Source of the DNA: Flavobacterium reichenbachii
GTDB lineage: Bacteria > Bacteroidota > Bacteroidia > Flavobacteriales > Flavobacteriaceae
Reading direction: 5' to 3'
Assembly (NCBI RefSeq): GCF_002217435.1
Contig: NZ_MUHF01000016.1
Location: 1-64,000 of the forward strand
Length of the DNA stretch: 64,000 bases
Position numbers and translations under genes: made by a program. The notes under the pieces are model-generated. The model was not told the origin of the DNA and searched no databases. It saw only the letters and a program-made list of their open reading frames with translations. Each line of letters begins with the position of its first letter. Position 1 is the first letter of the stretch. Below are positions 24,412-33,800 of the stretch, piece after piece.

Positions 24412-24921
24412 TTATAAAAACAGAGCCTTTAATTCTGTGGCATCAGAAGGTTTTATTTTTCCGGCCAGCAGTAAACTTAATTGCTTACGGCGCAGAGCAG
24501 CATCAAAACGTTGTATTTCTAATTCGGTTTCCGGCTGTATAGGCGGTACTTCTACTGGTCTTCCTGTATCATCAACGGCAACAAATGTATAGATAGCTTC
24601 ATTGGCTTTGGTTCTGTTTCCAGATTCACGGTCTTCTACCCAGACATCTATAAAAACTTCCATAGAACTTTTAAAAGATCTTGAAACTTTTGCTTCGACC
24701 GTTACAACGCTTCCCAGCGAAATGGCTCTATTAAAAGCAACGTGATTTACAGAAGCAGTAACTACAATTCGGCGTGAATGTCTGCGTGCTGCAATACTCG
24801 CCGCACGATCCATACGGGCTAATAATTCGCCGCCAAATAGATTATTTAAAGGATTTGTTTCACTCGGCAAAACTAAATCAGTTAAGATTGTTAAGGATTC
24901 TGATGGGTGTTTTGGGTTCAT
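24412..24921 (-). CDS. acyl-CoA thioesterase (hotdog fold)
   Basis: A 169-residue hotdog-fold thioesterase of the YciA/BFIT type, hydrolysing acyl-CoA to free fatty acid and CoA. Residues 22-45 (NPLNNLFGGELLARMDRAAS) contain the typical loop N-x-x-G-G with catalytic residues near the N-terminal helix, followed by RHSRRIVVTASVNHVAF. The length is normal for a single hotdog domain. It ends close to the recA upstream region. The doxX-like gene and holB lie upstream in the same direction with short spacings, so an operon is likely, though the functions are unrelated. Confidence 0.88.
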   Translation of the reverse strand: MNPKHPSESLTILTDLVLPSETNPLNNLFGGELLARMDRAASIAARRHSRRIVVTASVNHVAFNRAISLGSVVTVEAKVSRSFKSSMEVFIDVWVEDRESGNRTKANEAIYTFVAVDDTGRPVEVPPIQPETELEIQRFDAALRRKQLSLLLAGKIKPSDATELKALFL

Positions 24922-24958
24922 TTCTTTTATGTAAAAATTTAAGATAATTTGTGGTCGA

Positions 24959-25342
24959 TTAATTCAACCAATAGACAGCCATAACAGCTGGAATAAAATA
25001 AATAACAATGGTTCTCGCACCATCGTAGTCTTTGGCTAATCTTTGTCCGAAAAGCATCATTAATAAACATATACATGAAAATATTGCGCCGTAAAAACCA
25101 TATTCACGACCGCTGTTTGTTAACAATTGAATTGCTCCCACTACACATAAAACTCCAGAAATTAATTCTAAAATTAAGAGATGAAGTAAAGCAAGCGGCA
25201 CCTGATTTCTTAATGGTGTTTTGGCAAAATGTCCTTTAAGCCATTCGACATTGTCTTTCCAGTAAAAAATCTTTTCATAGCCTGATTGTAAAAACGTTAA
25301 AGCTAAAAAAGCTAATAATAAAATTGAGGCAACATTATTCAT
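24959..25342 (-). CDS. DoxX family membrane protein
   Basis: A 127-residue membrane protein with four hydrophobic segments (about residues 5-17, 48-72, 82-98 and 105-125). The pattern, with FYWKDNVEWLKGHFAKTP in the first loop, fits the DoxX/DoxD-like family of Bacteroidota. Family members are linked to quinone or sulphur-related redox functions in some species, but the role here is unknown. The gene starts 7 bp after the stop of holB, and a 37-bp gap separates it from the thioesterase. Confidence 0.8.
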   Translation of the reverse strand: MNNVASILLLAFLALTFLQSGYEKIFYWKDNVEWLKGHFAKTPLRNQVPLALLHLLILELISGVLCVVGAIQLLTNSGREYGFYGAIFSCICLLMMLFGQRLAKDYDGARTIVIYFIPAVMAVYWLN

Positions 25343-25349
25343 TTGAAAA

Positions 25350-26498
25350 CTATTTTTTATGAATTAAACGTGTAAGCTTTATAGATAAATCGGTCAAAAT
25401 TATTTTCGCATTTCCGTTTCTTTCTATATGATACATTGCATCAGAAAGCTCTTTGAAAATCTCATGAATGTTATTTCCGTTTACAAATGGAGCAAAATTT
25501 TCGAGTTTAAATTTATCTACTTTTGGTTCTATGTAGACCAAAGTTGGCGCCTGATAATTTAGCAAAAGTGCCTGTCTGAACATTTCGATACAAAACTGAA
25601 TAAATTTTTTCTGGCTTTCTCGACCTAGCGAGGCAATTTCTTCACTCCAAGAAATAAGATCCTGAATTGCCGCGGCATTTCCTTTTGCTCTAAAAGCCGC
25701 ACGAACCCAGTTGACAAACCATTGCTCAAACGGATATTCTGAATCATCCTCTTTTAACAAATGCAGTGCTTTATTAAAATTTCCCTGTGCCTGATGTGCA
25801 ATTTTTTTTGCCAGATTAGAGTCTATATTTTCTTGTGAAACCAAAGCTTCTGCAATTACTTTTTCCGGAAGTCCGTTAAAGTGAATTACCTGACAGCGAG
25901 AACGTATGGTTTGAATAATATCTTCTTCATTTTCAGAAATCAGAATAAAAATGGTTTTATCCGAAGGTTCTTCCAGAAGTTTTAATAGTTTGTTGGATGC
26001 TGCAATATTCATTTTATCGGCCATCCAGATAATCATGATTTTATAACCGCCTTCGTAAGATTTAAGTGCAAGCGATTTTAAAACTTCCTGTGCATCTTCG
26101 ACCCTGATTTCTCCTTGTTTGTTCTGAACGCCTAGAATTTTATACCAATCAAATAAACCGCCGTATGGCATTTCCTGAATAAAAGAACGCCAATCCTGAA
26201 TGAAATCTAAACTTTTGGGTTTTGTTTTTACATCTTCGGTGGTTACTGTGGGATAAATAAAATGCAGATCGGGATGCGAAATGTTTTCAAACTTAAGATT
26301 GCAGGAATCATTTCCGTTTGAGTTTTCTGTACCGGTATTACTGCATAATATATATTGCGCGTAGGCAATGGCTGCTGATAATGTGCCGCTTCCTTCTGGC
26401 CCAACGAATAATTGAGCGTGCGGAATTCTGCCAGAAGCCGCACTTTTTATCAGGTGGCTTTTGATGTAATCTTGACCTAAAATTTGAGAAAATTGCAT
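25350..26498 (-). CDS. holB: DNA polymerase III subunit delta'
   Basis: The clamp-loader subunit delta' (382 residues from the ATG at 26498; an upstream frame to 26543 adds 15 residues, and the MQFSQILGQ start matches DnaX/HolB N termini better). VGPEGSGTLSAAIAYAQ (about residues 31-47) is the P-loop position but lacks the Lys, as usual for delta'. A zinc-binding cysteine pattern is not obvious. The sensor region KIMIIWMADKMNIAASNKLLKLLEEPSDKTIFILISEN (about residues 148-185) with the SRC motif (IRSRCQ) is typical. It starts the leftward cluster holB-doxX-thioesterase and is divergent from the spr operon. Confidence 0.92.
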   Translation of the reverse strand: MQFSQILGQDYIKSHLIKSAASGRIPHAQLFVGPEGSGTLSAAIAYAQYILCSNTGTENSNGNDSCNLKFENISHPDLHFIYPTVTTEDVKTKPKSLDFIQDWRSFIQEMPYGGLFDWYKILGVQNKQGEIRVEDAQEVLKSLALKSYEGGYKIMIIWMADKMNIAASNKLLKLLEEPSDKTIFILISENEEDIIQTIRSRCQVIHFNGLPEKVIAEALVSQENIDSNLAKKIAHQAQGNFNKALHLLKEDDSEYPFEQWFVNWVRAAFRAKGNAAAIQDLISWSEEIASLGRESQKKFIQFCIEMFRQALLLNYQAPTLVYIEPKVDKFKLENFAPFVNGNNIHEIFKELSDAMYHIERNGNAKIILTDLSIKLTRLIHKK

Positions 26499-26868
26499 GA
26501 AGCAAAGATAGAAGAAAATGATGGAGTCAAAAATATTCGGCAAAAAGATTCTTGAGAGGCTGTAAATTTTTTTTGGAAAATGTTTTTAACTAATTTTTTT
26601 TCGTTTTTTGAGTCAGCTTTTGTTAATAACAGGCTTAAAGTGAACAGATATCAGCTGTTTTTTGTTAATATTTTTTCGGGAAAAACGACGAACGTAAGTT
26701 TTTTTTTATTATTTAAAGTAAAAATTTCGAATTTTTTATAGCGATTTTCTTATCGTTTAAGTTTTATTAAATTTAACATAAAGCGCGTTAAAACGCACAT
26801 TTTCTCGACATAAGGGGTTTTTTTAAGTTTTTTTTAAGATTTTTTTTTGAAAAAAAAATTCAATAAAG
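26499..26868. other. gene-free region between holB and the spr operon promoter
   Basis: About 370 bases, very rich in T runs on the plus strand. It separates the divergent holB cluster and the spr operon and must contain the holB promoter. A short AACAG/CTGTT hairpin with TTTT (about 26643-26663) is seen but is weak. No ORF or RNA gene is recognised. Confidence 0.55.
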
Positions 26869-26898
26869 TTGTAGTTTAAGTTAATTTATATATTTTTG
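26869..26898 (+). promoter_or_regulatory. promoter at the head of the spr gliding operon
   Basis: TTG at 26869-26871 and TATTTTTG at 26891-26898 with a 19-bp spacer fit the Bacteroidota promoter consensus. The start codon of the first gene is at 26932, giving a leader of about 27 nt. No other good promoter is seen until after sprF. Confidence 0.7.
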
Positions 26899-26931
26899 TT
26901 TTTATCAACAACCAATTATAAAATAGAATAT

Positions 26932-27384
26932 ATGAAAGGGAAAATTATTTTATTTAGTGCATTTTTTATCTTAACTGCTGCAGCGGCTTCTGCCCAAGCA
27001 AAAAATGCGCCAAGAAGTATTATTAGTACAACAGCTCTTATCCGCAAGTACCACGATCAAAAAGAATTGAGTGGAATGCAAAAAGGAGAACTTTTGGAAT
27101 TGTACATTGAGCGTATTAAAGTATTAGTTAAAACGCTCCCTTACATCGCGTTGGTTACAAAACCTGGCGTTACGATGGCGGACTTAGGTATTCCAGACGA
27201 CAGTGAGCACAAAAAAGTTTTAGATAACCAAGCTGTTGGTACGTCTGCATTCTTGGATACTACTGTAGAATTTCAAAGAAAAATGATGCCTTACTCTGAT
27301 AAAGGTAACTTGATCGCTGCAATTTTATTTTACGAAAGTACATTGAAATCATTACACGAGTTCAACGACTTGAACGAAATGTAA
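26932..27384 (+). CDS. first gene of the spr operon, small exported protein (Fjoh_0984-like)
   Basis: A 150-residue protein, started at the ATG at 26932 because a signal peptide (KIILFSAFFILTAAAASAQ) begins there; a longer frame from 26896 is unlikely and would overlap the -7 box. The mature region is helical and neutral, with the segments TTALIRKYHDQKELSGMQKGELLELYIERIKVLVKTLPYIALV and EFQRKMMPYSDKGNLIAAILFYESTLKSLHEF. No enzyme motif is visible. It precedes a beta-helix-like protein and the spr genes. In F. johnsoniae the homologue is the first gene of the same operon (from memory), with no assigned function. Confidence 0.75.
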   Translation: MKGKIILFSAFFILTAAAASAQAKNAPRSIISTTALIRKYHDQKELSGMQKGELLELYIERIKVLVKTLPYIALVTKPGVTMADLGIPDDSEHKKVLDNQAVGTSAFLDTTVEFQRKMMPYSDKGNLIAAILFYESTLKSLHEFNDLNEM

Positions 27385-27475
27385 TAAAAAATATTTTTTT
27401 TTAAACCTTTTTTGAATTGTTTACGTAGATGGATTAGATTTCAAAAACGTGGATGATTAAAAAAGAAATAAAAAC

Positions 27476-27526
27476 AATAACTCATTCTCGGTGTTCTGAA
27501 TCCATCAGAACTCGAGAAGAGTTATT
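27476..27526 (+). promoter_or_regulatory. long imperfect intercistronic hairpin in the spr operon
   Basis: AATAACTC (27476-27483) pairs with GAGTTATT (27519-27526), and GTTCTGA (27493-27499) pairs with TCAGAAC (27505-27511) around the loop ATCCA. CTCG also pairs with CGAG in the middle. No T-tract follows, so it may mark an mRNA processing or stability site rather than a terminator. It lies 54 bp before the next start codon. Confidence 0.55.
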
Positions 27527-27580
27527 ATAGTATTACGCATACGCATCCCAAATTTATTATTAACCTAATACACCTTTGTC

Positions 27581-28873
27581 ATGAAAAAAATCACTCAAAT
27601 GATCTGTGTTCTTTTGACAGTTACAAGTATGACTGCTCAACAAGAAAAAGGAATTATGGGCTACAACAATTGGTTAAATAACTGGACTGAGTTTAAGCCA
27701 AACAAAGTAGACTATGGAGAAGCAAACCAAATTTTAGCAGGAAACATTTCTACTAATACTAAATTGCTAAAAAAGAACATTTATGTTCTACAAGGTAACG
27801 TTTATGTTACAAACAATGCTGTTTTAACTATTGAACCAGGTACTTTAATTATCGGTGATTTCGAAACAAAAGGAACATTGGTAGTTACAAAAGGTGCACA
27901 GCTTGTTGCTGACGGTTTAGAAACAGATCCAATTGTATTTACTTCAAACAGAAGCCAGAAAAAAGCTGGAGACTGGGGTGGAGTTGTTATTCTTGGAGAT
28001 GCACCAATCAACAAATTTGGAAATGTTGGTTCTTACAACTTAGATCTTGATCCTTCTTTAACTACTTACGGTGGTGATAAAGTGGAATCAAACTCTGGTA
28101 TCTTAAGATTTGTTAGAATCGAATTTGCAGGTAAAAAAGTTAAAGGTGTTGATACTTTTAATGGTTTGACTGTTGCAGGTGTTGGAAACAAAACAATTTT
28201 TGACAATGTAATGGTAAGCTACTCTGGTGGTGATTCATTTGCCTTTTTTGGAGGTGATATCAACGCTACTAAATTAGTATCTTACAAATCTATAAACGAT
28301 GACTTCAAATTTACACAAGGTGTACAATGTCGTTTATTTAACTCATTAGCAGTTAGATCTTCTTACTTATCTAGTAACAAAGACGGATCTCGTTGTTTAG
28401 AGGTAAAATCATTCGAAAAGAAAAGCGAAACAGATTTTACTAAAAAACAAACTTTTGTTGCAGCTACAAACATCACGTTACTTAACGACAGCGAAAACAT
28501 TAAAGCTGATATCCAATCAGGTTTAGTAAAAGAAGCTGTATATGTTGCTGAAACTGCTTCTCTAGAAATGAAACGCAGTGTGATCTCTGGATTTAATCCT
28601 GCAGTTTTATTAGACAGCAAAACGGAAATCAATGATGCCAACCTTAAGAAAATCAAATTTGAAGAAATGTACTTCAACCTTTGTAATGGAAACATTTTTA
28701 CAGAGTACAATTCTAACAATGAAGATTTAGAGAGCTGGTACGGAAACAGTGTGTTTTTCAACGTTTATTCTCAAAGTAATAACAGAGAAACATTCATTGA
28801 CATTTTCAACCCTAAAAAGCCAGATTTTAGACTTCAATTAGGAAAAATCACAGCATCTAGCGGCAATAGATAA
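27581..28873 (+). CDS. second gene of the spr operon, beta-helix-like exported protein (Fjoh_0983-like)
   Basis: A 430-residue protein with a signal peptide (MKKITQMICVLLTVTSMTA). From about residue 63 it has short regular repeats of the type NVYVTNNAVLTIEPGTLIIGDFETKGTLVVTKGAQLVADG and WGGVVILGDAPINKFG, typical of right-handed parallel beta-helix repeats seen in Bacteroidota surface proteins (a T9SS-type exported multi-domain fold). It contains a KVKGVDTFNGLTVAGVGNKTIFDNVMV run of the same type. No clear C-terminal sorting domain of the TIGR04183 or TIGR04131 kind is visible, so it may be periplasmic or associated with the outer membrane. Function within the spr operon is not known to me. 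Confidence 0.75.
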   Translation: MKKITQMICVLLTVTSMTAQQEKGIMGYNNWLNNWTEFKPNKVDYGEANQILAGNISTNTKLLKKNIYVLQGNVYVTNNAVLTIEPGTLIIGDFETKGTLVVTKGAQLVADGLETDPIVFTSNRSQKKAGDWGGVVILGDAPINKFGNVGSYNLDLDPSLTTYGGDKVESNSGILRFVRIEFAGKKVKGVDTFNGLTVAGVGNKTIFDNVMVSYSGGDSFAFFGGDINATKLVSYKSINDDFKFTQGVQCRLFNSLAVRSSYLSSNKDGSRCLEVKSFEKKSETDFTKKQTFVAATNITLLNDSENIKADIQSGLVKEAVYVAETASLEMKRSVISGFNPAVLLDSKTEINDANLKKIKFEEMYFNLCNGNIFTEYNSNNEDLESWYGNSVFFNVYSQSNNRETFIDIFNPKKPDFRLQLGKITASSGNR

Positions 28874-28977
28874 ATAGATTTCGATTTTTATTTCACAGAG
28901 CGTAAATTTTATTAATAAAGTCCGTCCCCAGACACAATTTAATCGTCTCACTGGACCCAAATAAAGATCAAGACATA

Positions 28978-29391
28978 ATGGCTATATCTACGAGAAAGTA
29001 TTTATTATATACAATATTTTTGGTTTCGCCTATTTCGTTAAGTCTATTTGCACAAACAACAGCAGAAAAACCTACGTTTACTGCTGCGGGTAAGTGCGCC
29101 TTGACTGCGAGTAGCTTGCTTAATCAAACAAATGATAATGCTGGTTCTGAAATCAGCAAATTAGATAATTGTCATCAGTTTATAGCAAAGTTGTCCACCC
29201 CCAAGGACAGCTTTGCTATTGCAGCTGAGACCGATAATTCATCTACAGAGTGCCAGGAAAACGCCGTAATTAGTGCTACTTCAATACTTGCAAAAGATAT
29301 TATTGAAAACTACAAATATGACTTTTCTGAAACATTTATCGATATTTTATTTTTTGAACGTATAGATTTATCACGAACACGTAATATATGA
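28978..29391 (+). CDS. third gene of the spr operon, small Cys-containing exported protein (Fjoh_0982-like)
   Basis: A 137-residue protein with a signal peptide of about 25 residues (KYLLYTIFLVSPISLSLFAQ). The mature part has three Cys residues (GKCALT, LDNCHQ, TECQEN), an odd number for a simple set of disulphides. The C terminus (YDFSETFIDILFFERIDLSRTRN) is charged. The stop codon overlaps the sprC start by 4 bp (ATGA), so translational coupling is expected. No family is recognised. In F. johnsoniae the corresponding gene lies at the same place in the operon. Confidence 0.75.
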   Translation: MAISTRKYLLYTIFLVSPISLSLFAQTTAEKPTFTAAGKCALTASSLLNQTNDNAGSEISKLDNCHQFIAKLSTPKDSFAIAAETDNSSTECQENAVISATSILAKDIIENYKYDFSETFIDILFFERIDLSRTRNI

Positions 29392-30863
29392 TTCAAAAAA
29401 CTACTTTATTTTTTACAAAATTACTTATTTTATTTAGTATAATTCTTTGTGCTGAATCAAACATGTATGCCCAAACAATTGTCCCGCAACAACTTGGTTA
29501 TCCAAGAATATGTGCGGGTCTTATTGTTGCGGGAAAGCCTTTTAATGAATACAATGCAACTTTTAGTTATGTTGATTTTCCGGCTGGTACTGTTTTCGAA
29601 GTAGAGCTTTCAAATGAAGTAGGAAATTTTACAACAACACATGCAACTACAACGGTTAAAGTTGTAGATAATCCCGGTTTACAACAACAGACGATCACCT
29701 TTGCAATTCCGACCGATTTAAAAGGTTCAGATACATACAGTCTTCGTGTAAAAGCCCTTACCAGTACACCCTCTTACAGTATTAAGTTTAAAAACTCTCA
29801 GGATTTAAACATTTTCCCAATCTATTACAGAACTTTTGTCGATTCGTTTTTTATAAATAACAAAAGTGCTACAGCTTCTTTTTGTGCCGGCGGCAGTATG
29901 ACCCTTGCTATAGATGCTGCAACTGCAGAGACCCCGTCTTCACCTTTAGCTTTTACAAATCTAAAATATAAATGGTTCAAAGACGACGTATTAATTGCAG
30001 GACAAAGCGGTACAACGTTAGTGGTTAATACAGCAGGTGTTTATTTTGCTCAAATTGATTATGGAGGATGTCTTGATGAAAACTTCAGTTCGAACCGTGT
30101 TACAGTTTCCTCCTCTGCCGGAGGTTCTGCTGTTACTATTACTTCCAGTTTAGGAAACCCTTTTTGTGCCGGTGGTACAGGAACAGTTCTAACGGCTACA
30201 TCTGGTAACAAGTACCAATGGAAAAAAGACGGAGTAGTAATTGCAGGAGCGACAAACAGAACATATTCTACAAATGAATCTGGTGTTTACAGCGTAGATA
30301 TAGATTTTGGAGGATGTAATGCTACAGGAAGTATTAATTTAAGCAGTAATGGATTTGATGCCAGTATTGATGTTGCAGATAGTTATCAATTAAAAGAAGG
30401 AGAAACCTTAAACGTTTCTGTTACTACAGATGCGTCGGCTCCTACATTTGAATGGTTTTTAAATGGAAATCTAATTTCTGGGGCTTCGTCTTCTAGTTAT
30501 TCAATTTCTGTTAGAGGTCAATATAAAGTTAAAATTTCACAGGCTTCTGGTTGTGTAGCTACAAAAGAATTTAGTTTTAGAATTACTTCAGAAACAGATT
30601 CAAAAACAAGCGTTATTCCAAATGTTGTAAAATTAGGCGGTATGTATCCTTACTGGAATCTGCCTGATGAATATAAAACAGATGCAACCAAAATAATAAT
30701 TTTGAGTTCCAATGGAGATGTCATTTATGATGATATTGGAAGTAATTACGATCCTGAACTCAACTCATTTATTAAAGATTATAAAAATGTCAATCCCGTA
30801 TATTACTATGTCATTAAATCTGACAGTGGTGAAAAAAAAGGATCAATAACTGTCATAAAATAA
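29388..30863 (+). CDS. sprC: gliding motility protein SprC
   Basis: A 491-residue exported protein, fourth in the operon. Signal peptide: LFFTKLLILFSIILCAESNMYA. The N-terminal half is beta-rich (YPRICAGLIVAGKPFNEYNATF). Two Ig-like or PKD-like modules follow at about residues 160-320 (SATASFCAGGSMTLAIDA and GNPFCAGGTGTVLTATSGNKYQWKKDG), then another similar one to about 400. The last 85 residues (YPYWNLPDEYKTDATKIIILSSNGDVIYD through DSGEKKGSITVIK) resemble the gliding-motility-associated C-terminal (type B) domain of T9SS cargo, without its usual start motif. sprC, sprD and sprF support secretion or function of SprB in F. johnsoniae. Confidence 0.85.
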   Translation: MIQKTTLFFTKLLILFSIILCAESNMYAQTIVPQQLGYPRICAGLIVAGKPFNEYNATFSYVDFPAGTVFEVELSNEVGNFTTTHATTTVKVVDNPGLQQQTITFAIPTDLKGSDTYSLRVKALTSTPSYSIKFKNSQDLNIFPIYYRTFVDSFFINNKSATASFCAGGSMTLAIDAATAETPSSPLAFTNLKYKWFKDDVLIAGQSGTTLVVNTAGVYFAQIDYGGCLDENFSSNRVTVSSSAGGSAVTITSSLGNPFCAGGTGTVLTATSGNKYQWKKDGVVIAGATNRTYSTNESGVYSVDIDFGGCNATGSINLSSNGFDASIDVADSYQLKEGETLNVSVTTDASAPTFEWFLNGNLISGASSSSYSISVRGQYKVKISQASGCVATKEFSFRITSETDSKTSVIPNVVKLGGMYPYWNLPDEYKTDATKIIILSSNGDVIYDDIGSNYDPELNSFIKDYKNVNPVYYYVIKSDSGEKKGSITVIK

Positions 30864-30864
30864 T

Positions 30865-33800
30865 ATGAAGAAAATTTTACTATTCATCACTTTATTTTAC
30901 AGTTTTTCAACTTTACTCTATTCTCAGGAGACGGCTTCTAAGGATGGAGTTGTTTCGTTTTCGTTACCCATTAGAAATTCTTTAAAGTTTAATAGATATT
31001 TAATAAACCCAGCTTTCAGTTTTGTTAGAGAACAGAATGCCTACATCAGTTTCTATAACAAGAGACAGTGGACACAGTTCGAAAACTCTCCAAACAGTTA
31101 CTTGTTTGGTTATTCTGGACGTTTTAGAGAGAATGAAGCTTTTGCTTTTGGTTTGTTTCAGCAAAATTATGGTTTAATGACTGTCTTTGGCGGTGTTGCC
31201 AATTTTGCGCACAATATTGTCTTAGCTCAGGACAGTAATCTAACCTTTGGTTTAAATGTTGGTGCTTACTCGAGTGCTTTAGACAAAGGGAAAATTATTT
31301 CAGATGATACTTCAATCTCTGGAGGAGAGTATCCATCAAACACTTTGCTTACTGTTAATCCTGGTATTAACTACGGAAATGCTTTTCTGGATTTCGGAGT
31401 TTCGGTAAACAATTTAGTACTTTACAATTTTGGATCAGGAATGATAAAAGACGATCCGGAAAGAGCAATTGTACTGCATGGAATGTACACAGGCTATATT
31501 GATAGCTACGGTTTTTTTGACAGAAGTAAATTTTCTGGAATAGTAAAGACCGAACTTAAAATGGATAAAACAGTTATTTCCGGACTTGCCATGATTGCCG
31601 TTCCAAAAGGAGTTTGGGCACAGGCTGGATATAATACACTATATGGAGTTTCTGCTGGTTTAGGTTTCAATATTTCACCAAGTATCGCAATCGAATACAA
31701 TTACGAGAGAGGAATGGGGAATTTTGCTAATCTAGGAGGCTCACATGAATTTGCTATTGCATATAAATTCAAAAACAAAAATTACTATTACGGAGATGAT
31801 GAAGAGGGCGCACTTATAGATCCTTCCAGAGCAAAACCAGTAATGGCAAAACCGTCAGCAGCTACAACAGCAGCAAGAGAAAGCGGTGCAGAAAAAGCAA
31901 GATTGGCTGCAGAAGCTAAAGCAAAAGCAGATGCCGAAGCTAAACAAGTACGACTAGCTGCCGCTGAAAAAGCAAAAGCAGATGCAGCAGCTGCCACAGC
32001 CGCAAGACTAGCCGCAGCCGATAAAGTGAAAGCCGATGCTGCCGCAGCCGCAGCCGCGAGACTAGCCGCAGCAGAAAAAGTAAAAGCAGATGCCACAGCC
32101 GCCGCTGCCGCAAAACTAGCCGCAGACAATAAATCAAAAGCAGATGCTGAAGCTGTTAAAATAAAATTAGCTGCCGATGCTAAAGCAAAAGCCGATGCTG
32201 CTGCCGCTGCAAGAGCACAAACAGCAACTGCAAACAGAGCAGTAGCTGCAACACAAAAAACACAAGCACAATTAGCCGCTGATAAAGTTAGAGCCGATGC
32301 TGAAGAACGCAGATTAAAATTAGCTGCAGACAATAAAGCAAAAGTTGATGCTGCTGCTGCTGCGAGAGCTCAAGCAATTGCAAACAAACCAAATGCTACA
32401 GCAGAGCAAAAAACAGCTGCACAATTGGCTGCTGATAAATCTAAAGCCGATGCTGAGGCAATGAGAATAAAATTAGCCGCGGATGCTAAAGCAAAAGCCG
32501 ATGCAGAATCTCAGGCTAAACAAACAGCTGCCGCTGCACAAAAAACACCAGCTCAATTAGCTGCTGATCAATCTAAAGCAGATGCAGAAGCATTAAGAAT
32601 AAAATTAGCAGCAGATGCTAAAGCAAAAGCCGATGCAGAATCGCAGGCTAAACAAACAGCCGCTCCGGCAACGCCTGCTGCTGCACAAAAAACAGCTGCA
32701 GAATTAGCCGCTGATAAAGCAAAAGCAGATGCAGAAGCAGCTGCTAAAGCAAGACTTGTCGCTGCTGAAAAAGCAAAAGCCGATGCAGAAGCACTTCAGG
32801 CAAAACTTGCTGCAGACAATAAAGCAAAAGCAGACGCCGCAGAAGCAAAACGTAAAGCCGATGCAAAAGCTAAAGCAGAAGCTGCAGATTTACAATCTAT
32901 TTTGGCTGCAGATGCAAAAGCTAAAGCAGATTCTGATGCACTTCAAGCTAGATTAGCTGCAGAAGCAAAAGCAAAAGCTGCTGCCACTGCTAAAACTAAA
33001 ACAAACATTGATGCTGCAAATAAAGCCGCTGCTGCCGCTGCATTAAAAGAGAAAGCTGCAGAAGAAGCTGCGCTTAAAGAGAAATTAGCTGCCGATGCAA
33101 AAGCAAAAGCAGATGCAGAAGCAAGACAAGCGCTTATAGCTGCAGAAGCAAAAGCAAAAGCTGATGCAGAAGCATTAAAAATAAAACAAGCTGCTGATGC
33201 AAAAGCAAAAGCAGAATCGGATGCGCAACAAGCAAAACTTGCTGCGGAAGCTAAAGCAAAAGCAGATGCTGATGCGATTCAGGCGAAATTAGCTGCAGAC
33301 GCAAAATCTAAGGCTGATGCTGAAGCATTAAAAATAAAATTAGCTGCAGATGCAAAAGCGAAAGCCGATGCAGAAGCGCAACAAGCAAAATTAGCTGCCG
33401 ATGCAAAAGCAAAAGCAGATGCTGACGCGGTTCAGGCAAAATTAGCTGCGGATGCAAAATCTAAAGCAGATGCAGAAGCGTTAAAAGTAAAAGAAGCTGC
33501 AGATGCAAAAGCAAAAGCAGACGCTGATGCACTTCAGGCTAAATTGGCTGCAGATGCGAAAGCTAAGGCTGATGCAGAAGCACAAGCAAAACTAGCTGCA
33601 GACGCAAAAGCAAAAGCAGACATGCAGGCTTTACAAGCGCAACTTTTAGCTGATGCCAGAGTTAAGGCTGATGCAGAAGCAACTGCAAAAGCAAAAGCTG
33701 ACGCAGAAGCACAAAAATTACAAGTTGCTGAAGAAGCACGTCAGGCGAAATTAGCTGCCGATGCAAAAGCAAAAGCTGATGCAGAAGCTCAACAAGCTAA

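Noticed and set aside
24326..24592. Plus-strand open frame antisense to the thioesterase
   Set aside because: It overlaps a clearly conserved hotdog thioesterase on the other strand and has no recognisable features.
26896..26931. Upstream extension of the first spr operon gene
   Set aside because: It would overlap the -7 promoter box and puts residues in front of the signal peptide; the ATG at 26932 is better.
31788..32333. Long antisense open frame in sprD (Ala/Ser-rich)
   Set aside because: It is a by-product of the Ala/Lys codon repeats of sprD on the opposite strand; it has no independent start context, and the sense gene clearly is the real one.
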